A stretch of DNA of 64,000 bases, taken from the NCBI GenBank assembly GCA_024644235.1, contig JAHELJ010000003.1, positions 1-64,000 on the forward strand, written 5' to 3'. Below the pieces are notes generated by a model. That model did not search any database, was not told where the DNA came from, and saw only the letters and a list, made by a program, of their open reading frames with translations. Both the position numbers and the translations under genes were made by a program. Positions 36,433-45,457 of the stretch are shown piece by piece; the stretch's first letter is position 1, and each line of letters begins with the position of its first letter. This DNA comes from Lewinellaceae bacterium. Lineage in GTDB: Bacteria > Bacteroidota > Bacteroidia > Chitinophagales > Saprospiraceae.

Positions 36433-38273
36433 GTACAGAAGAAAAAATACGACTATGTTCTTACCTGATCACCGGATCGGCTATCCTGTGTTTAAGTATT
36501 TCCTTTTTATTGCTGATAAACTATTTGCAGATCAGTGGGAGCGATCCCTTGGAAAGTGTGGCGATGACCACTTTGCTGGAGCGCCTGGAGGAGGAACCCA
36601 ACAATGATGCATTGAAAACTGAAATCAGAAACCTGGATCTCTTGGCTCGAAAAGCATTTTTTAATAATCAGTGGCAAATAAATACCGGAGCGTTGCTATT
36701 GCTTATCAGTGCGATCATATTTGGAATAGCCTTAAACGTAAGACAAAAGTTAGTTTTCCAGATAGAAATCCCTCAGGTTATTGAAAAAAACGACTTCCAC
36801 CTGCGATCGCTGGTACAACGAGGCATTCTGATCGTGGGAGCTATTGTATTATTCCTGGCACTGGGTGCATCTTTTTACACAAAAGACTATTTGCAAAGTT
36901 TCAACATCGCTGAATCTCAAGCAGGGCTAGCCGAAGTAGCGGTTGAACAAATTGAGATCGTAGAAGTCAATACGGGGACGGAAGGAATGCGTCCATTTGA
37001 ACAGCCTGCAGTCACTGAGCTTGCTTCAGAAGATATCGAACCTTCTCCACTCCCCGAGATGGTTGATGAAGCAGGGCAGGTAGCAGTACGGCCCGAAGGG
37101 ACTTTCCCGGATCTGGAATCTATATTGAAACAACATGGAACTTTCCGGGGCCCTCTGGCAAGAGGAGTTTCTTTTCACAAAAATATTCCGGTAGTCTGGA
37201 AGCCTGCTGACGGCACTAACATCATCTGGAAAACTCCACTGCCCAAGAACGGTAATAATTCGCCCGTTATTTGGGGCGATCGTTTGTTTTTGGCAGGGGC
37301 CGATGGTGGAGGGAAAATCATCTACTGCTATAATCGACATAGTGGAACCTTACTTTGGCAAAAGGTGGTGAACAATATACCCGGATCACCGGCTCAATCT
37401 CCCAAGGTAACTGATGATACCGGATTGTCGGCACCAACCCTGACCACCGATGGCTTAAGTGTGTACGCTATTTTCGCGACAGGCGATATTATCAGTTTGG
37501 ACCTGTCAGGTAAAGAGGTATGGTCGAGAAATCTGGGAGTACCTGATAATCACTACGGGCATTCATCATCATTGGTTTCGTGGAAGGAAAAATTATTCGT
37601 TCAATACGACACCAACCTTGGAGGAAAAGTGATGGCGCTGGACTGCCGCACCGGTCAAACCATCTGGGAGACCGAAAGGGAAGTTAAGATATCCTGGTCT
37701 TCGCCAATTCTAGCTTCGGTGGGAGATAAACTTCAACTGGTCCTGGCCTCTGACCCTCTCGTGGCGGCCTATGATCTTGATTCTGGTAAGGAACTGTGGA
37801 GTGTTGATTGTATGATGGGAGAAGTCGGTCCGGCTCCAGCTTGGGGATCCGGACTAGTATTTGCTGCCAACGAATATGCCAAACTGGTAGCTATTCGCCC
37901 TGGCACCAATGCTGCCGCCATTGTATGGGAAAGCAACGAATATTTGCCCGAAGTAGCCAGCCCTGTGGTGGCAGACGGTTTATTATTTATTGGCACGAGC
38001 TATGGTGTCCTGGCTGCCTATGATGCCCAATCCGGAGAAAAACACTGGGAACACGAATGTTCAGGTGGATTTTATGCTTCTCCCATGGTGGCAGATGGGA
38101 AATTATATGCACTGGATATGGAAGGGGTCATGCATATCTTCAAGGTCGATAAGGAAAAAACCCTGATCGGAGAACCCGAATTGGGTGAAGAAACAGTAGC
38201 TACCCCTGCATTTGCACCAGGCAAGATATATATCCGAGGCGAAAAGAATCTATACTGCATTGGAAACGAATAG
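36429..38273 (+). CDS. Membrane protein with PQQ-like beta-propeller domain (operon gene 8)
   Basis: 614 residues. I chose the ATG at 36429 because it overlaps the stop of gene 7 (ATGA); the frame is open further back. Residues ~1-150 contain three hydrophobic helices (near 8-32, 80-102 and 135-155). An acidic, proline-rich linker follows (~165-230). Residues ~250-614 form a PQQ-like propeller with VVWKPADGTNIIWKTPLP, YCYNRHSGTLLWQKV, GKELWSVDCMMGE and AYDAQSGEKHWEHE blades. The propeller should face the periplasm. No heme or Fe-S motif. Confidence 0.85.
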   Translation: MSTEEKIRLCSYLITGSAILCLSISFLLLINYLQISGSDPLESVAMTTLLERLEEEPNNDALKTEIRNLDLLARKAFFNNQWQINTGALLLLISAIIFGIALNVRQKLVFQIEIPQVIEKNDFHLRSLVQRGILIVGAIVLFLALGASFYTKDYLQSFNIAESQAGLAEVAVEQIEIVEVNTGTEGMRPFEQPAVTELASEDIEPSPLPEMVDEAGQVAVRPEGTFPDLESILKQHGTFRGPLARGVSFHKNIPVVWKPADGTNIIWKTPLPKNGNNSPVIWGDRLFLAGADGGGKIIYCYNRHSGTLLWQKVVNNIPGSPAQSPKVTDDTGLSAPTLTTDGLSVYAIFATGDIISLDLSGKEVWSRNLGVPDNHYGHSSSLVSWKEKLFVQYDTNLGGKVMALDCRTGQTIWETEREVKISWSSPILASVGDKLQLVLASDPLVAAYDLDSGKELWSVDCMMGEVGPAPAWGSGLVFAANEYAKLVAIRPGTNAAAIVWESNEYLPEVASPVVADGLLFIGTSYGVLAAYDAQSGEKHWEHECSGGFYASPMVADGKLYALDMEGVMHIFKVDKEKTLIGEPELGEETVATPAFAPGKIYIRGEKNLYCIGNE

Positions 38274-38279
38274 AGAAAT

Positions 38280-40619
38280 TTGAATATCGATTACCTGGAT
38301 ATTGATCAGATACTTGAAGAAAAGGGTAGAGAGAAAAAGTCACTCATACCAATTCTTCAGGCTATTCAGAAGAAATACAATTATCTGCCGGAAGAGGCAC
38401 TTAGGAAAGTCTGTGATTTCACCCAAATCACACCGGAGCAAATCATCAGTGTAGCCAGTTTTTATTCTCAGTTCCGTCTGCATGAAGTTGGTAAACATAT
38501 TATCAAAGTATGTTGCGGAACTGCTTGTCATGTGAAAGGGTCTCTACTGGTTTACGATGCCTTGCACCGGAAACTAGCCCTGGAAGCAGACAGACACACC
38601 GATTCCACGGGGACCTATACGTTGGAAAAAGTTCATTGTGTGGGCTGCTGTGCCTTAGCTCCCGTCGCGCAGGTCGATCAGGTGACCTTCAGCCATCTAA
38701 GTTCTGGTAAAGCGGAAAGTATTCTTTTGGAATTCGAGAAGCAATTGTTGGACGAGCCTTCTCGTTCCAGCCCCAAAGCAGAGGGAATATTTGATGGAGA
38801 AATAAAAATCACCCTGGATTCTTGCTGTGTTGCCAGTGGCAGTTCGGCTGTAAAGGAAGCGGTAGATCAGGTGCTTGAAGAAAATAATCTCCAGGTCAGG
38901 TTCAAACCAGTTAGTTGTGTCGGATTGTGTGCTCAGGTACCTATGGTGGAAATCAGTCCCCGGGATAAAAAATCATCCTTATATACCGAGGTAAAAGCCG
39001 AAGACGTACGCCACATTATTGAGAATCATTTTAGGCCGCATCGTTTCGTCGATAAAATCAAGCTAAGATTAGATCGGGTTGTTTCAACGATTCAAGGTGA
39101 CCATGCATTGAATGGTATAGAATGGCACAGTCAGGGAGTCAGGGACAAACAACTTCATGCCTTTCTGGGGCCACAGATACCTATCGCTACGCAATTCCGG
39201 GGAAGCATAAATCCATTGGATCTTGACGAATATCTGGAGATGGGTGGGTTTCAGGCTCTCAAGAAATGTCTTGAGAAAATGACACCTGAAGCCGTGATCA
39301 AAGAAGTACAGATCAGTGGCATTCGTGGCCGGGGAGGGGCTGGTTTTCCAACCGGGGTTAAATGGGAATTATTTTCGACCCAGGCTATACATCCCAAGTA
39401 TGTTATATGTAATGGAGACGAGGGCGATCCGGGAGCGTTTATGGATCGGATGTTACTGGAATCATATCCCTACCGGGTGATTGAAGGAGTGCTCATAGCC
39501 GCCTATGCCGGTGGAGCGGAACAAGGATATTTTTATATCCGGGCGGAATATCCGGATGCAGTGAGCAGGATTCGGGAGGCGATTTCGATATGTGCCGATG
39601 CCGGATGGGTGGGAACCAACATTCAGGGTACGGGTTTCAGCTGCCAACTGCAGGTGTATGAAGGGGCCGGTGCATTTGTCTGTGGGGAAGAAACAGCACT
39701 TATTAACTCCATCGAAGGAGACAGAGGATTCCCCCGGATCAGGCCACCCTATCCCGTGGAGGAAGGGCTCTGGGGCAAACCAACCCTGGTAAATAATACA
39801 GAAACCCTCGCTCAGATACCCTTTATTTTGAAAAATGGGGCTTCAAAGTTCAATGTGATCGGTACCGATACCAGCAAAGGCACGAAAGTATTTTCGCTAA
39901 CTGGTAAAATTAAAAACGGAGGCTTAATCGAGGTGCCGATGGGCACCACTATCAGGCAGATTGTAGAAGACATCGGTGGAGGAATTCCCAATGGTAGAAA
40001 ATTCAAAGCGGTTCAGATCGGGGGACCTTCCGGAGGCTGTATCCCGGCCAGCATGGCAGATATTCCGGTAGATTACGAATCCCTGAAAAAAGCAGGAGCC
40101 ATGATGGGGTCAGGTGGTTTGGTCATCCTGGATGATACGGATTGTATGGTAGATATGGCAAAGTATTTTCTTTCCTTTTCTCAGAATGAATCCTGCGGAA
40201 AATGTACTTTCTGTCGTATCGGTACAAAAAGAATGTTGGAGATATTGAACAAAATCTGTTCCGGTCAGGGGAAGGCGAAAGATATGGAGCAGTTGACCAC
40301 TCTCGCCGATTGGACGGTCAAAGGGAGTCTCTGTGGGCTGGGGAAAACTGCCCCCAATCCGGTGACCTCGACCCTGACTCATTTCAGATCAGAATACGAA
40401 GCCCATATTCAGGGGAGCTGTCCCACGGGGAAATGCAAAGAGCTGATAAAATATCAGATCACGGAGGATTGCATCGGTTGCACGATCTGTGTACAACATT
40501 GTCCAACGGAAGCTATTGCTTTCACTCCCCATGTGAAACACGAAATTGATATGGAAAAATGTATTAGATGTGATAATTGCAGAGAAGTATGTCCCTATGA
40601 AGCAGTCGAAGTAAACTAA
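38280..40619 (+). CDS. NuoE-NuoF-ferredoxin fusion, NADH-oxidising flavoprotein (operon gene 9)
   Basis: 779 residues, TTG start at 38280 (7 bp after gene 8). Residues ~1-150 are a NuoE-type thioredoxin-fold 2Fe-2S domain (C78, C83, C120, C124). Residues ~175-250 hold a second, shorter 2Fe-2S thioredoxin-like domain (SCCVASG...SCVGLC). Residues ~300-700 are NuoF: GRGGAGFPTGVKWE, CNGDEGDPGAFMDR for FMN/NAD(H), an SLBB-like part, and ESCGKCTFCRIGTKRM for a 4Fe-4S cluster. The C-terminus has two more 4Fe-4S motifs (CIGCTICVQHCP, CIRCDNCREVCP). The layout resembles HydB/HndC of NAD(P)-linked and bifurcating enzymes, but no hydrogenase or formate dehydrogenase partner is present. It is a cytoplasmic entry point for NADH electrons. 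Confidence 0.92.
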   Translation: MNIDYLDIDQILEEKGREKKSLIPILQAIQKKYNYLPEEALRKVCDFTQITPEQIISVASFYSQFRLHEVGKHIIKVCCGTACHVKGSLLVYDALHRKLALEADRHTDSTGTYTLEKVHCVGCCALAPVAQVDQVTFSHLSSGKAESILLEFEKQLLDEPSRSSPKAEGIFDGEIKITLDSCCVASGSSAVKEAVDQVLEENNLQVRFKPVSCVGLCAQVPMVEISPRDKKSSLYTEVKAEDVRHIIENHFRPHRFVDKIKLRLDRVVSTIQGDHALNGIEWHSQGVRDKQLHAFLGPQIPIATQFRGSINPLDLDEYLEMGGFQALKKCLEKMTPEAVIKEVQISGIRGRGGAGFPTGVKWELFSTQAIHPKYVICNGDEGDPGAFMDRMLLESYPYRVIEGVLIAAYAGGAEQGYFYIRAEYPDAVSRIREAISICADAGWVGTNIQGTGFSCQLQVYEGAGAFVCGEETALINSIEGDRGFPRIRPPYPVEEGLWGKPTLVNNTETLAQIPFILKNGASKFNVIGTDTSKGTKVFSLTGKIKNGGLIEVPMGTTIRQIVEDIGGGIPNGRKFKAVQIGGPSGGCIPASMADIPVDYESLKKAGAMMGSGGLVILDDTDCMVDMAKYFLSFSQNESCGKCTFCRIGTKRMLEILNKICSGQGKAKDMEQLTTLADWTVKGSLCGLGKTAPNPVTSTLTHFRSEYEAHIQGSCPTGKCKELIKYQITEDCIGCTICVQHCPTEAIAFTPHVKHEIDMEKCIRCDNCREVCPYEAVEVN

Positions 40620-42205
40620 TGATAATGCTGCCATTTAAAGTAGACAACCAGGAAGTAAAATATACGGAAGGAAGCTCTCTGCTGAAAGCTCTGCAGGAGC
40701 TGGGATATGAAATTCCCCACTTATGCTATTATGAAGGCCTCGATCATTATACCTCCTGCATGTTGTGTGTGGTAAAGGACGCAAAAACCGGACAACTAAT
40801 TCCTTCATGCTCTCTGAAAGTTCAACCCGGTATGGAGATCATCACGATTGATGATGAAATCGTGGAAGCTCGAAAAATGGGACTGGATCTTTTGTTGAGT
40901 GATCATGTAGGGGACTGCGAAGCACCGTGTACGAAAGCCTGCCCTGCCCATATGAATATTCCTGAAATGATCCGGTTTCTTCAGGCGGGTAAGATTGACG
41001 AAGCATTAGCAATTGTTAAGAAAGACATTGCCCTTCCCTCTGTATTGGGCAGGATCTGTTCAGCTCCTTGTGAAAAAATCTGCCGCCGGAAAGATATAGA
41101 CGAACCCGTGGCTATTTGTCTGTTAAAACGATATTCTGGAGATCTGGGCACCTCCAATGATATCTCCTGGATAGATCCCGATCCCGCACTTGAAGGCAAG
41201 CACATAGCTGTCATTGGTGCCGGACCGGCTGGCTTGGCCGCTGCATATCATTCTCGTTTAAGAGGACTCCAGTGCACGGTATTCGACCGGGAAGCCATAG
41301 CCGGCGGACAGATGCGGGCCATCGATGAGGAGATCTTACCGAAGGAGGTACTAGATGCTGAAATCGAATCCATCAGGAATATCGGTGTGGAGTTTAAACT
41401 GGGTGAAGAAGTGACCAAAGATTCTTTTCTCCAAATAGCCTCTGATTTTGACGCGGTCATTATCGCCACCGGTGCCATGGATACTCAAATAGAGAACTGG
41501 GGCCTGGAAACCTATAAACAGGGTATTATCGTGAGCAGAACGACTTACGAAACGAACATCCCCGGGGTGTTTGCCATCGGAGCTGCTCTCAAACCGATGA
41601 AAATGGCAGTCAAATCCCTGGCGCATGGAAAGGAAGCTTCCTTCTGCATCATCCAGTATCTAAAAGGAGAGGAAGTGACAGGAGAGCCGGGAATCTTCAA
41701 TTCCCGTTTCGGACGGATCCTGCCGGAAGAGGTAAAGGAATTCTTAAAAGAATCGACCGATCAACATAGAATTGAACCGATCTACGGAAGGGCTAAAGGC
41801 ATGAGCCTGGAAGAGGTAGTCGCAGAATCATCCCGATGTCTTCATTGCGACTGCCGCAAGATTGAGACCTGTAAGCTGAGGGTCTATGCCGACACTTATC
41901 AAGCCGATCAAAAAAGATTTGGAAGTGAAGACCGCCAACAGGTGAAAAAACTTTATGAGCACGGTAAAGCTCTTTACGAACCCGCAAAATGCGTCAAATG
42001 TGGAATTTGCGTGCGGTTGACGGCGCAGCATAGTGAAGAGTACGGAATGACATTCATTGGTAGGGGATTTGACATACAGATCGGTATCCCTTTCGACGAT
42101 GAATTGAGAGAAGGCCTAGAGAATATAGCGGAAGAGGTGATCAAAGCCTGTCCCACAGGAGCTCTTTCCTTAAGCAATATTAGCAAGAATGATCCGCAAG
42201 ATTAA
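40619..42205 (+). CDS. NuoG N-terminal ferredoxin fused to GltD-like FAD/NAD(P) oxidoreductase (operon gene 10)
   Basis: 528 residues, starting in a TAATG overlap with gene 9. Residues ~5-75 are a plant-type 2Fe-2S domain as in NuoG (PHLCYYEGLDHYTSCMLC and a later Cys). Residues ~95-165 bring cysteine-rich loops like the GltD/NfnB N-terminal 4Fe-4S region (CEAPCTKACP, ICSAPCEKICRR). From ~190 there is an FAD-binding Rossmann motif (IAVIGAGPAGLAAAYHS), though the NAD(P) half looks shortened. CLHCDCRKIETC near 405 and CVKCGICVR near 460 follow. It could pass electrons between NAD(P)H, flavin and ferredoxin, with gene 9 as partner. Whether it can split electrons between two acceptors is unknown. 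Confidence 0.88.
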   Translation: MIMLPFKVDNQEVKYTEGSSLLKALQELGYEIPHLCYYEGLDHYTSCMLCVVKDAKTGQLIPSCSLKVQPGMEIITIDDEIVEARKMGLDLLLSDHVGDCEAPCTKACPAHMNIPEMIRFLQAGKIDEALAIVKKDIALPSVLGRICSAPCEKICRRKDIDEPVAICLLKRYSGDLGTSNDISWIDPDPALEGKHIAVIGAGPAGLAAAYHSRLRGLQCTVFDREAIAGGQMRAIDEEILPKEVLDAEIESIRNIGVEFKLGEEVTKDSFLQIASDFDAVIIATGAMDTQIENWGLETYKQGIIVSRTTYETNIPGVFAIGAALKPMKMAVKSLAHGKEASFCIIQYLKGEEVTGEPGIFNSRFGRILPEEVKEFLKESTDQHRIEPIYGRAKGMSLEEVVAESSRCLHCDCRKIETCKLRVYADTYQADQKRFGSEDRQQVKKLYEHGKALYEPAKCVKCGICVRLTAQHSEEYGMTFIGRGFDIQIGIPFDDELREGLENIAEEVIKACPTGALSLSNISKNDPQD

Positions 42206-43301
42206 CATTAGTCTAATTCTTCTATTTCTGACATTCAACATACTTGCACAGGACCAGAATTGCTGGCCCATATTCAGAGGAAATCAGGAGTTGCAAGGGA
42301 TCAGCGATCTGGAGGTACCTGACTCACCTTCGCTAAGGTGGTCATTTGCATTAGAAGATCAGATCAAAGCTTCTCCCGTCATTTGTCGGAATATTTTGGT
42401 GGTGGGATCTGTGGATGGTTGCCTGTGGGCTTTAGATCACCAGGGAAATGAACTCTGGAGCTTACAGACAGATAATGCAATCGAAGCCCCGGTTACCATA
42501 GTTGGAGAAACCATATTTGCCGGTAATCTGGATGGGACCCTCCTAGCCATAAATCTACTCAATGGCAGTGAGAAGTGGAGATTTGAGGCGGACAACCAGA
42601 TCTCAGGATCAGCAAATTGGTGGAACAAGGGGGAGGAAATCCGGATAGTAGTAGGCAGCTATGACTATTTCTTATACTGCCTGGACGCACAGACCGGCGG
42701 GCTACATTGGAAATATGAAACTGATAATTTTGTCAATGGGGCGGTAGGTATCTATAGGAACGAAGCTATTTTTGGTGGGTGCGACGGGTTTTTGCACATC
42801 ATCGACGTGATCACCGGAAAACCCAGAAATAAAGTAGATATAGCCACCTATATAGCTGGTTCACCAGCAATCGAAAGGAATAAAGCTTTTATCGGAGATT
42901 ACGACGGACGGGTGACATGTGTTGACCTGGATAAAGGCAAAATTGTCTGGCAATTTGAACACCCTGAGTATCATTTACCCTTTCTCTCCTCCCCGGCAAT
43001 AGACCGCAACAAGCTAATTATCGGTGGCCGGGATAAAAACATTTATTGTCTGAATAAAAGAACGGGAAAACTCCTATGGGATCATCATTCAGGCGCAAGA
43101 GTGGATGCTTCTCCCGTGATTGCTGACGGGAAGATCATTACCGCTAATATGCGAGGAGACGTGCAGATATTAGATGTAAAAGATGGTGACGTATTGTGGT
43201 CTTATGAAATAGGGTCAGCTATCGAGGCTACCCCAGCTTGTGCTAACGAAAAATTCTTTATCGCAGCACATGATGGCAAGGTCTATTGCTTCGGTAAATA
43301 A
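42189..43301 (+). CDS. Secreted PQQ-like beta-propeller protein (operon gene 11)
   Basis: 370 residues, signal peptide ending NILAQ. It overlaps the end of gene 10 by 17 bp in another frame, which supports tight co-translation. The mature part has very regular PQQ-like blades, each of about 40 residues with SPVI / GS.DG.L.AL / G...W pattern (for example VVGSVDGCLWALDHQGNELW, IGDYDGRVTCVDLDKGKIVW), of the BamB sort. Fifth PQQ-like propeller of the operon. Periplasmic; no redox cofactor motif seen. Confidence 0.85.
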   Translation: MIRKINISLILLFLTFNILAQDQNCWPIFRGNQELQGISDLEVPDSPSLRWSFALEDQIKASPVICRNILVVGSVDGCLWALDHQGNELWSLQTDNAIEAPVTIVGETIFAGNLDGTLLAINLLNGSEKWRFEADNQISGSANWWNKGEEIRIVVGSYDYFLYCLDAQTGGLHWKYETDNFVNGAVGIYRNEAIFGGCDGFLHIIDVITGKPRNKVDIATYIAGSPAIERNKAFIGDYDGRVTCVDLDKGKIVWQFEHPEYHLPFLSSPAIDRNKLIIGGRDKNIYCLNKRTGKLLWDHHSGARVDASPVIADGKIITANMRGDVQILDVKDGDVLWSYEIGSAIEATPACANEKFFIAAHDGKVYCFGK

Positions 43302-43337
43302 AGGAATCATCCATTAGCTTAGAAAAGTATTTTACTC

Positions 43338-44645
43338 ATGCAAATAATCCACATTATACCAGGTTCGGGAGGGAGTTTTTACTGTGGCAATTGTCTACGG
43401 GATGTTAATTACTTGCATGAACTCCGGATGTTGGGTCACGAGGTTATCAAGGTTCCCATGTACCTGCCTTTATTTAAAGATGAACATGATCTGGAAGATG
43501 TTCCTGTGTTTTATGGAGCCATCAGTCTCTATCTCAAACAAAAATGGCCTTCATTCCAAGTATTGCCGAATTGGATTGACAAAATATTAAATTCAAAGCC
43601 AGCCTTGAAATTTGCTTCAAGCATGGCCGGCACTACCCGGGCTAAAGGTCTGGAAGAATTAACCATGTCAATGCTCTTGGGAGAATCTGGTCAACAAGCC
43701 GAAGAACTGGATAAGATGGTAACCTGGATTAGTGAGCATTGTCATCCTGATGTTATCCATCTTTCCAACGCACTACTACTTGGGCTGGCTCACCAGTTGA
43801 CCGAAAGATTAAATGTACCGGTGATATGTTCTTTACAGGATGAGGATGTCTGGGTAGACAATATGCACCCTGAGTTCAGCAAAAGAGTCTGGGCATTGAT
43901 AAACGAAAAAGCCACTCAGGTAGATGCATTTATTTCCGTCAGCGACTATTACACCGGGGTGATGCAGGAAAAATTAAGCCTCTCTGAGGAGGCTCTGCAT
44001 CGACTGCATCTGGGCATTAATCCGGAAGAATATAGTTTTCAACCAGCTTCAGAAAAGCCAGGAAATATTGGATTTATTTCCCAAATGTCCCATGGAAATG
44101 GTCTCGATATTTTAGTAGACGCGTTCATTGAATTGAGCAAGCATCCCGAGAGCAGTGAAATAAAATTGATATTGACGGGTGGTCATACCCATGACGATGC
44201 CCGATTTATCCGGGAGCAAAGAAGAAAATTACGAGAAGCAGGCATACTAGACAGGGTGGAATTCCACGAGAATTTTACCGGTAAAGGAAGAGAGGAGTTT
44301 TTTGAGAAAGTGGCGGTTGTCTCCGTTCCTGTACGCAACGGTGAGGCATTCGGCTTATATCTACTTGAGGCCCTGGCTTCAGGATCGCCGGTGGTGCAAC
44401 CCCATCTGGGGGCATTCCCGGAAATTATCAGCATTAGCGGAGGCGGAATAACTTACAAACCTAATCATCCGGGAAAGCTGGCAACGGCCTTAAAGAATTT
44501 ATTGTATGACCAGGATCGATTGTTTCAATTGAGTAAGTCAGGAAGAGAAGCAGTAATTGAACATTTCCATATTAAAGAACAAGCCTCAAAAATGCTTGAT
44601 ATTTACGAAGAGGTGATCAACAAACATTGTCATTCCCCCGGATAA
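43338..44645 (+). CDS. Family 4 glycosyltransferase (operon gene 12)
   Basis: 435 residues with GT-B fold: an N-terminal Rossmann start with a glycine-rich loop (IIPGSGGSFYCGNCLRD) and a C-terminal GT4 domain with FISQMSHGNGLDILVDAF, LILTGG, and the sugar-nucleotide motif EAFGLYLLEALASGSPVV (E-x7-E). It should transfer a sugar from a nucleotide donor to a glycan or lipid acceptor in the cytoplasm. It lies 36 bp after gene 11. How it relates to the electron-transfer genes is unclear: it may modify an exported component or a lipid carrier. Confidence 0.88.
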   Translation: MQIIHIIPGSGGSFYCGNCLRDVNYLHELRMLGHEVIKVPMYLPLFKDEHDLEDVPVFYGAISLYLKQKWPSFQVLPNWIDKILNSKPALKFASSMAGTTRAKGLEELTMSMLLGESGQQAEELDKMVTWISEHCHPDVIHLSNALLLGLAHQLTERLNVPVICSLQDEDVWVDNMHPEFSKRVWALINEKATQVDAFISVSDYYTGVMQEKLSLSEEALHRLHLGINPEEYSFQPASEKPGNIGFISQMSHGNGLDILVDAFIELSKHPESSEIKLILTGGHTHDDARFIREQRRKLREAGILDRVEFHENFTGKGREEFFEKVAVVSVPVRNGEAFGLYLLEALASGSPVVQPHLGAFPEIISISGGGITYKPNHPGKLATALKNLLYDQDRLFQLSKSGREAVIEHFHIKEQASKMLDIYEEVINKHCHSPG

Positions 44646-44755
44646 AGCACAAGCTGGAGAACGTTGAATATGACATGGTGTGTATTAAGTCAATTTGAGT
44701 CTTTTTGATTCACCGGAAATCTTCCAGGTTATGTCAGGTGAATGAAAACTAATTT

Positions 44756-45457
44756 ATGTTCTTACGCCTTAAACAAATCAGTAAAAGTTTTTTCTCAAAG
44801 GGAGTCCTCATTCGGGAAGTCCTTTCAAAATTATCTCTGGAAGTTGAAGAAGGTGAGAGCGTTTCTATCGTAGGTCCCTCCGGTTCTGGGAAAACCACTT
44901 TACTTAATATTATTGGAACCCTGGATCAACCCAATGAGGGTCAGGTCTTGTACAAAGAAAAAGATGTAAGTCTTTTCAATAACCAACAACTGGCCTCTTT
45001 TCGGAGCCGGCAAATTGGCTTCGTTTTTCAACAGCACTACTTATTGCCCCAGTGCACATTGTGGGAAAATATTTTGGTTCCAACTTTGCCATTGAAAGAT
45101 CGAGGTTGGAAAAATCAATGTATCCAGCGAGGGCAGGAACTGCTTAAAAGAACCGGAATCTGGGAACAACGCCATCAAAAACCTGGGGAACTGTCAGGGG
45201 GTGAATGCCAACGAGCGGCGGTGGTGCGTGCCCTGATAAACGCTCCCAGCCTTTTATTAGCTGACGAACCCACCGGTGCTCTTGACCAGAAAAATTCCGA
45301 TAATCTGGCTGAATTACTTTTCGAAATCAACCAGTCAGACCGGGTTACACTGATCATGGTCACTCACAATACTTCTTTGGCAGCAAGGGCAAACAAGATC
45401 TTTTTGCTGGAAGAAGGGCAGCTGAAACCTCACCGGGGAAATTCACCGTTATCATGA
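44756..45457 (+). CDS. ABC transporter ATP-binding protein, LolD/MacB type (operon gene 13)
   Basis: 233 residues with all NBD motifs: Walker A GPSGSGKTT near residue 42, Q-loop in GFVFQQHYLLPQ near 88, signature LSGGECQRAA near 142, Walker B LLLADEPTGALD near 165, and H-switch VTHNT near 202. It pairs with the FtsX-like permease that overlaps its stop (ATGA). Systems of this type work on the envelope by mechanotransmission rather than import. It comes 110 bp after the glycosyltransferase; this is the largest gap in the operon, so an internal promoter is possible. Confidence 0.93.
   Translation: MFLRLKQISKSFFSKGVLIREVLSKLSLEVEEGESVSIVGPSGSGKTTLLNIIGTLDQPNEGQVLYKEKDVSLFNNQQLASFRSRQIGFVFQQHYLLPQCTLWENILVPTLPLKDRGWKNQCIQRGQELLKRTGIWEQRHQKPGELSGGECQRAAVVRALINAPSLLLADEPTGALDQKNSDNLAELLFEINQSDRVTLIMVTHNTSLAARANKIFLLEEGQLKPHRGNSPLS

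Noticed and set aside
40202-40549. Plus-strand frame overlapping the end of the NuoF-like gene
   Set aside because: Different frame inside a gene with perfect 4Fe-4S motifs; no homology of its own.
29450-43301. Naming the propellers quinoprotein alcohol dehydrogenases
   Set aside because: The blades are PQQ-like, but I cannot identify PQQ/calcium ligands or heme c motifs, so a dehydrogenase call is not supported.
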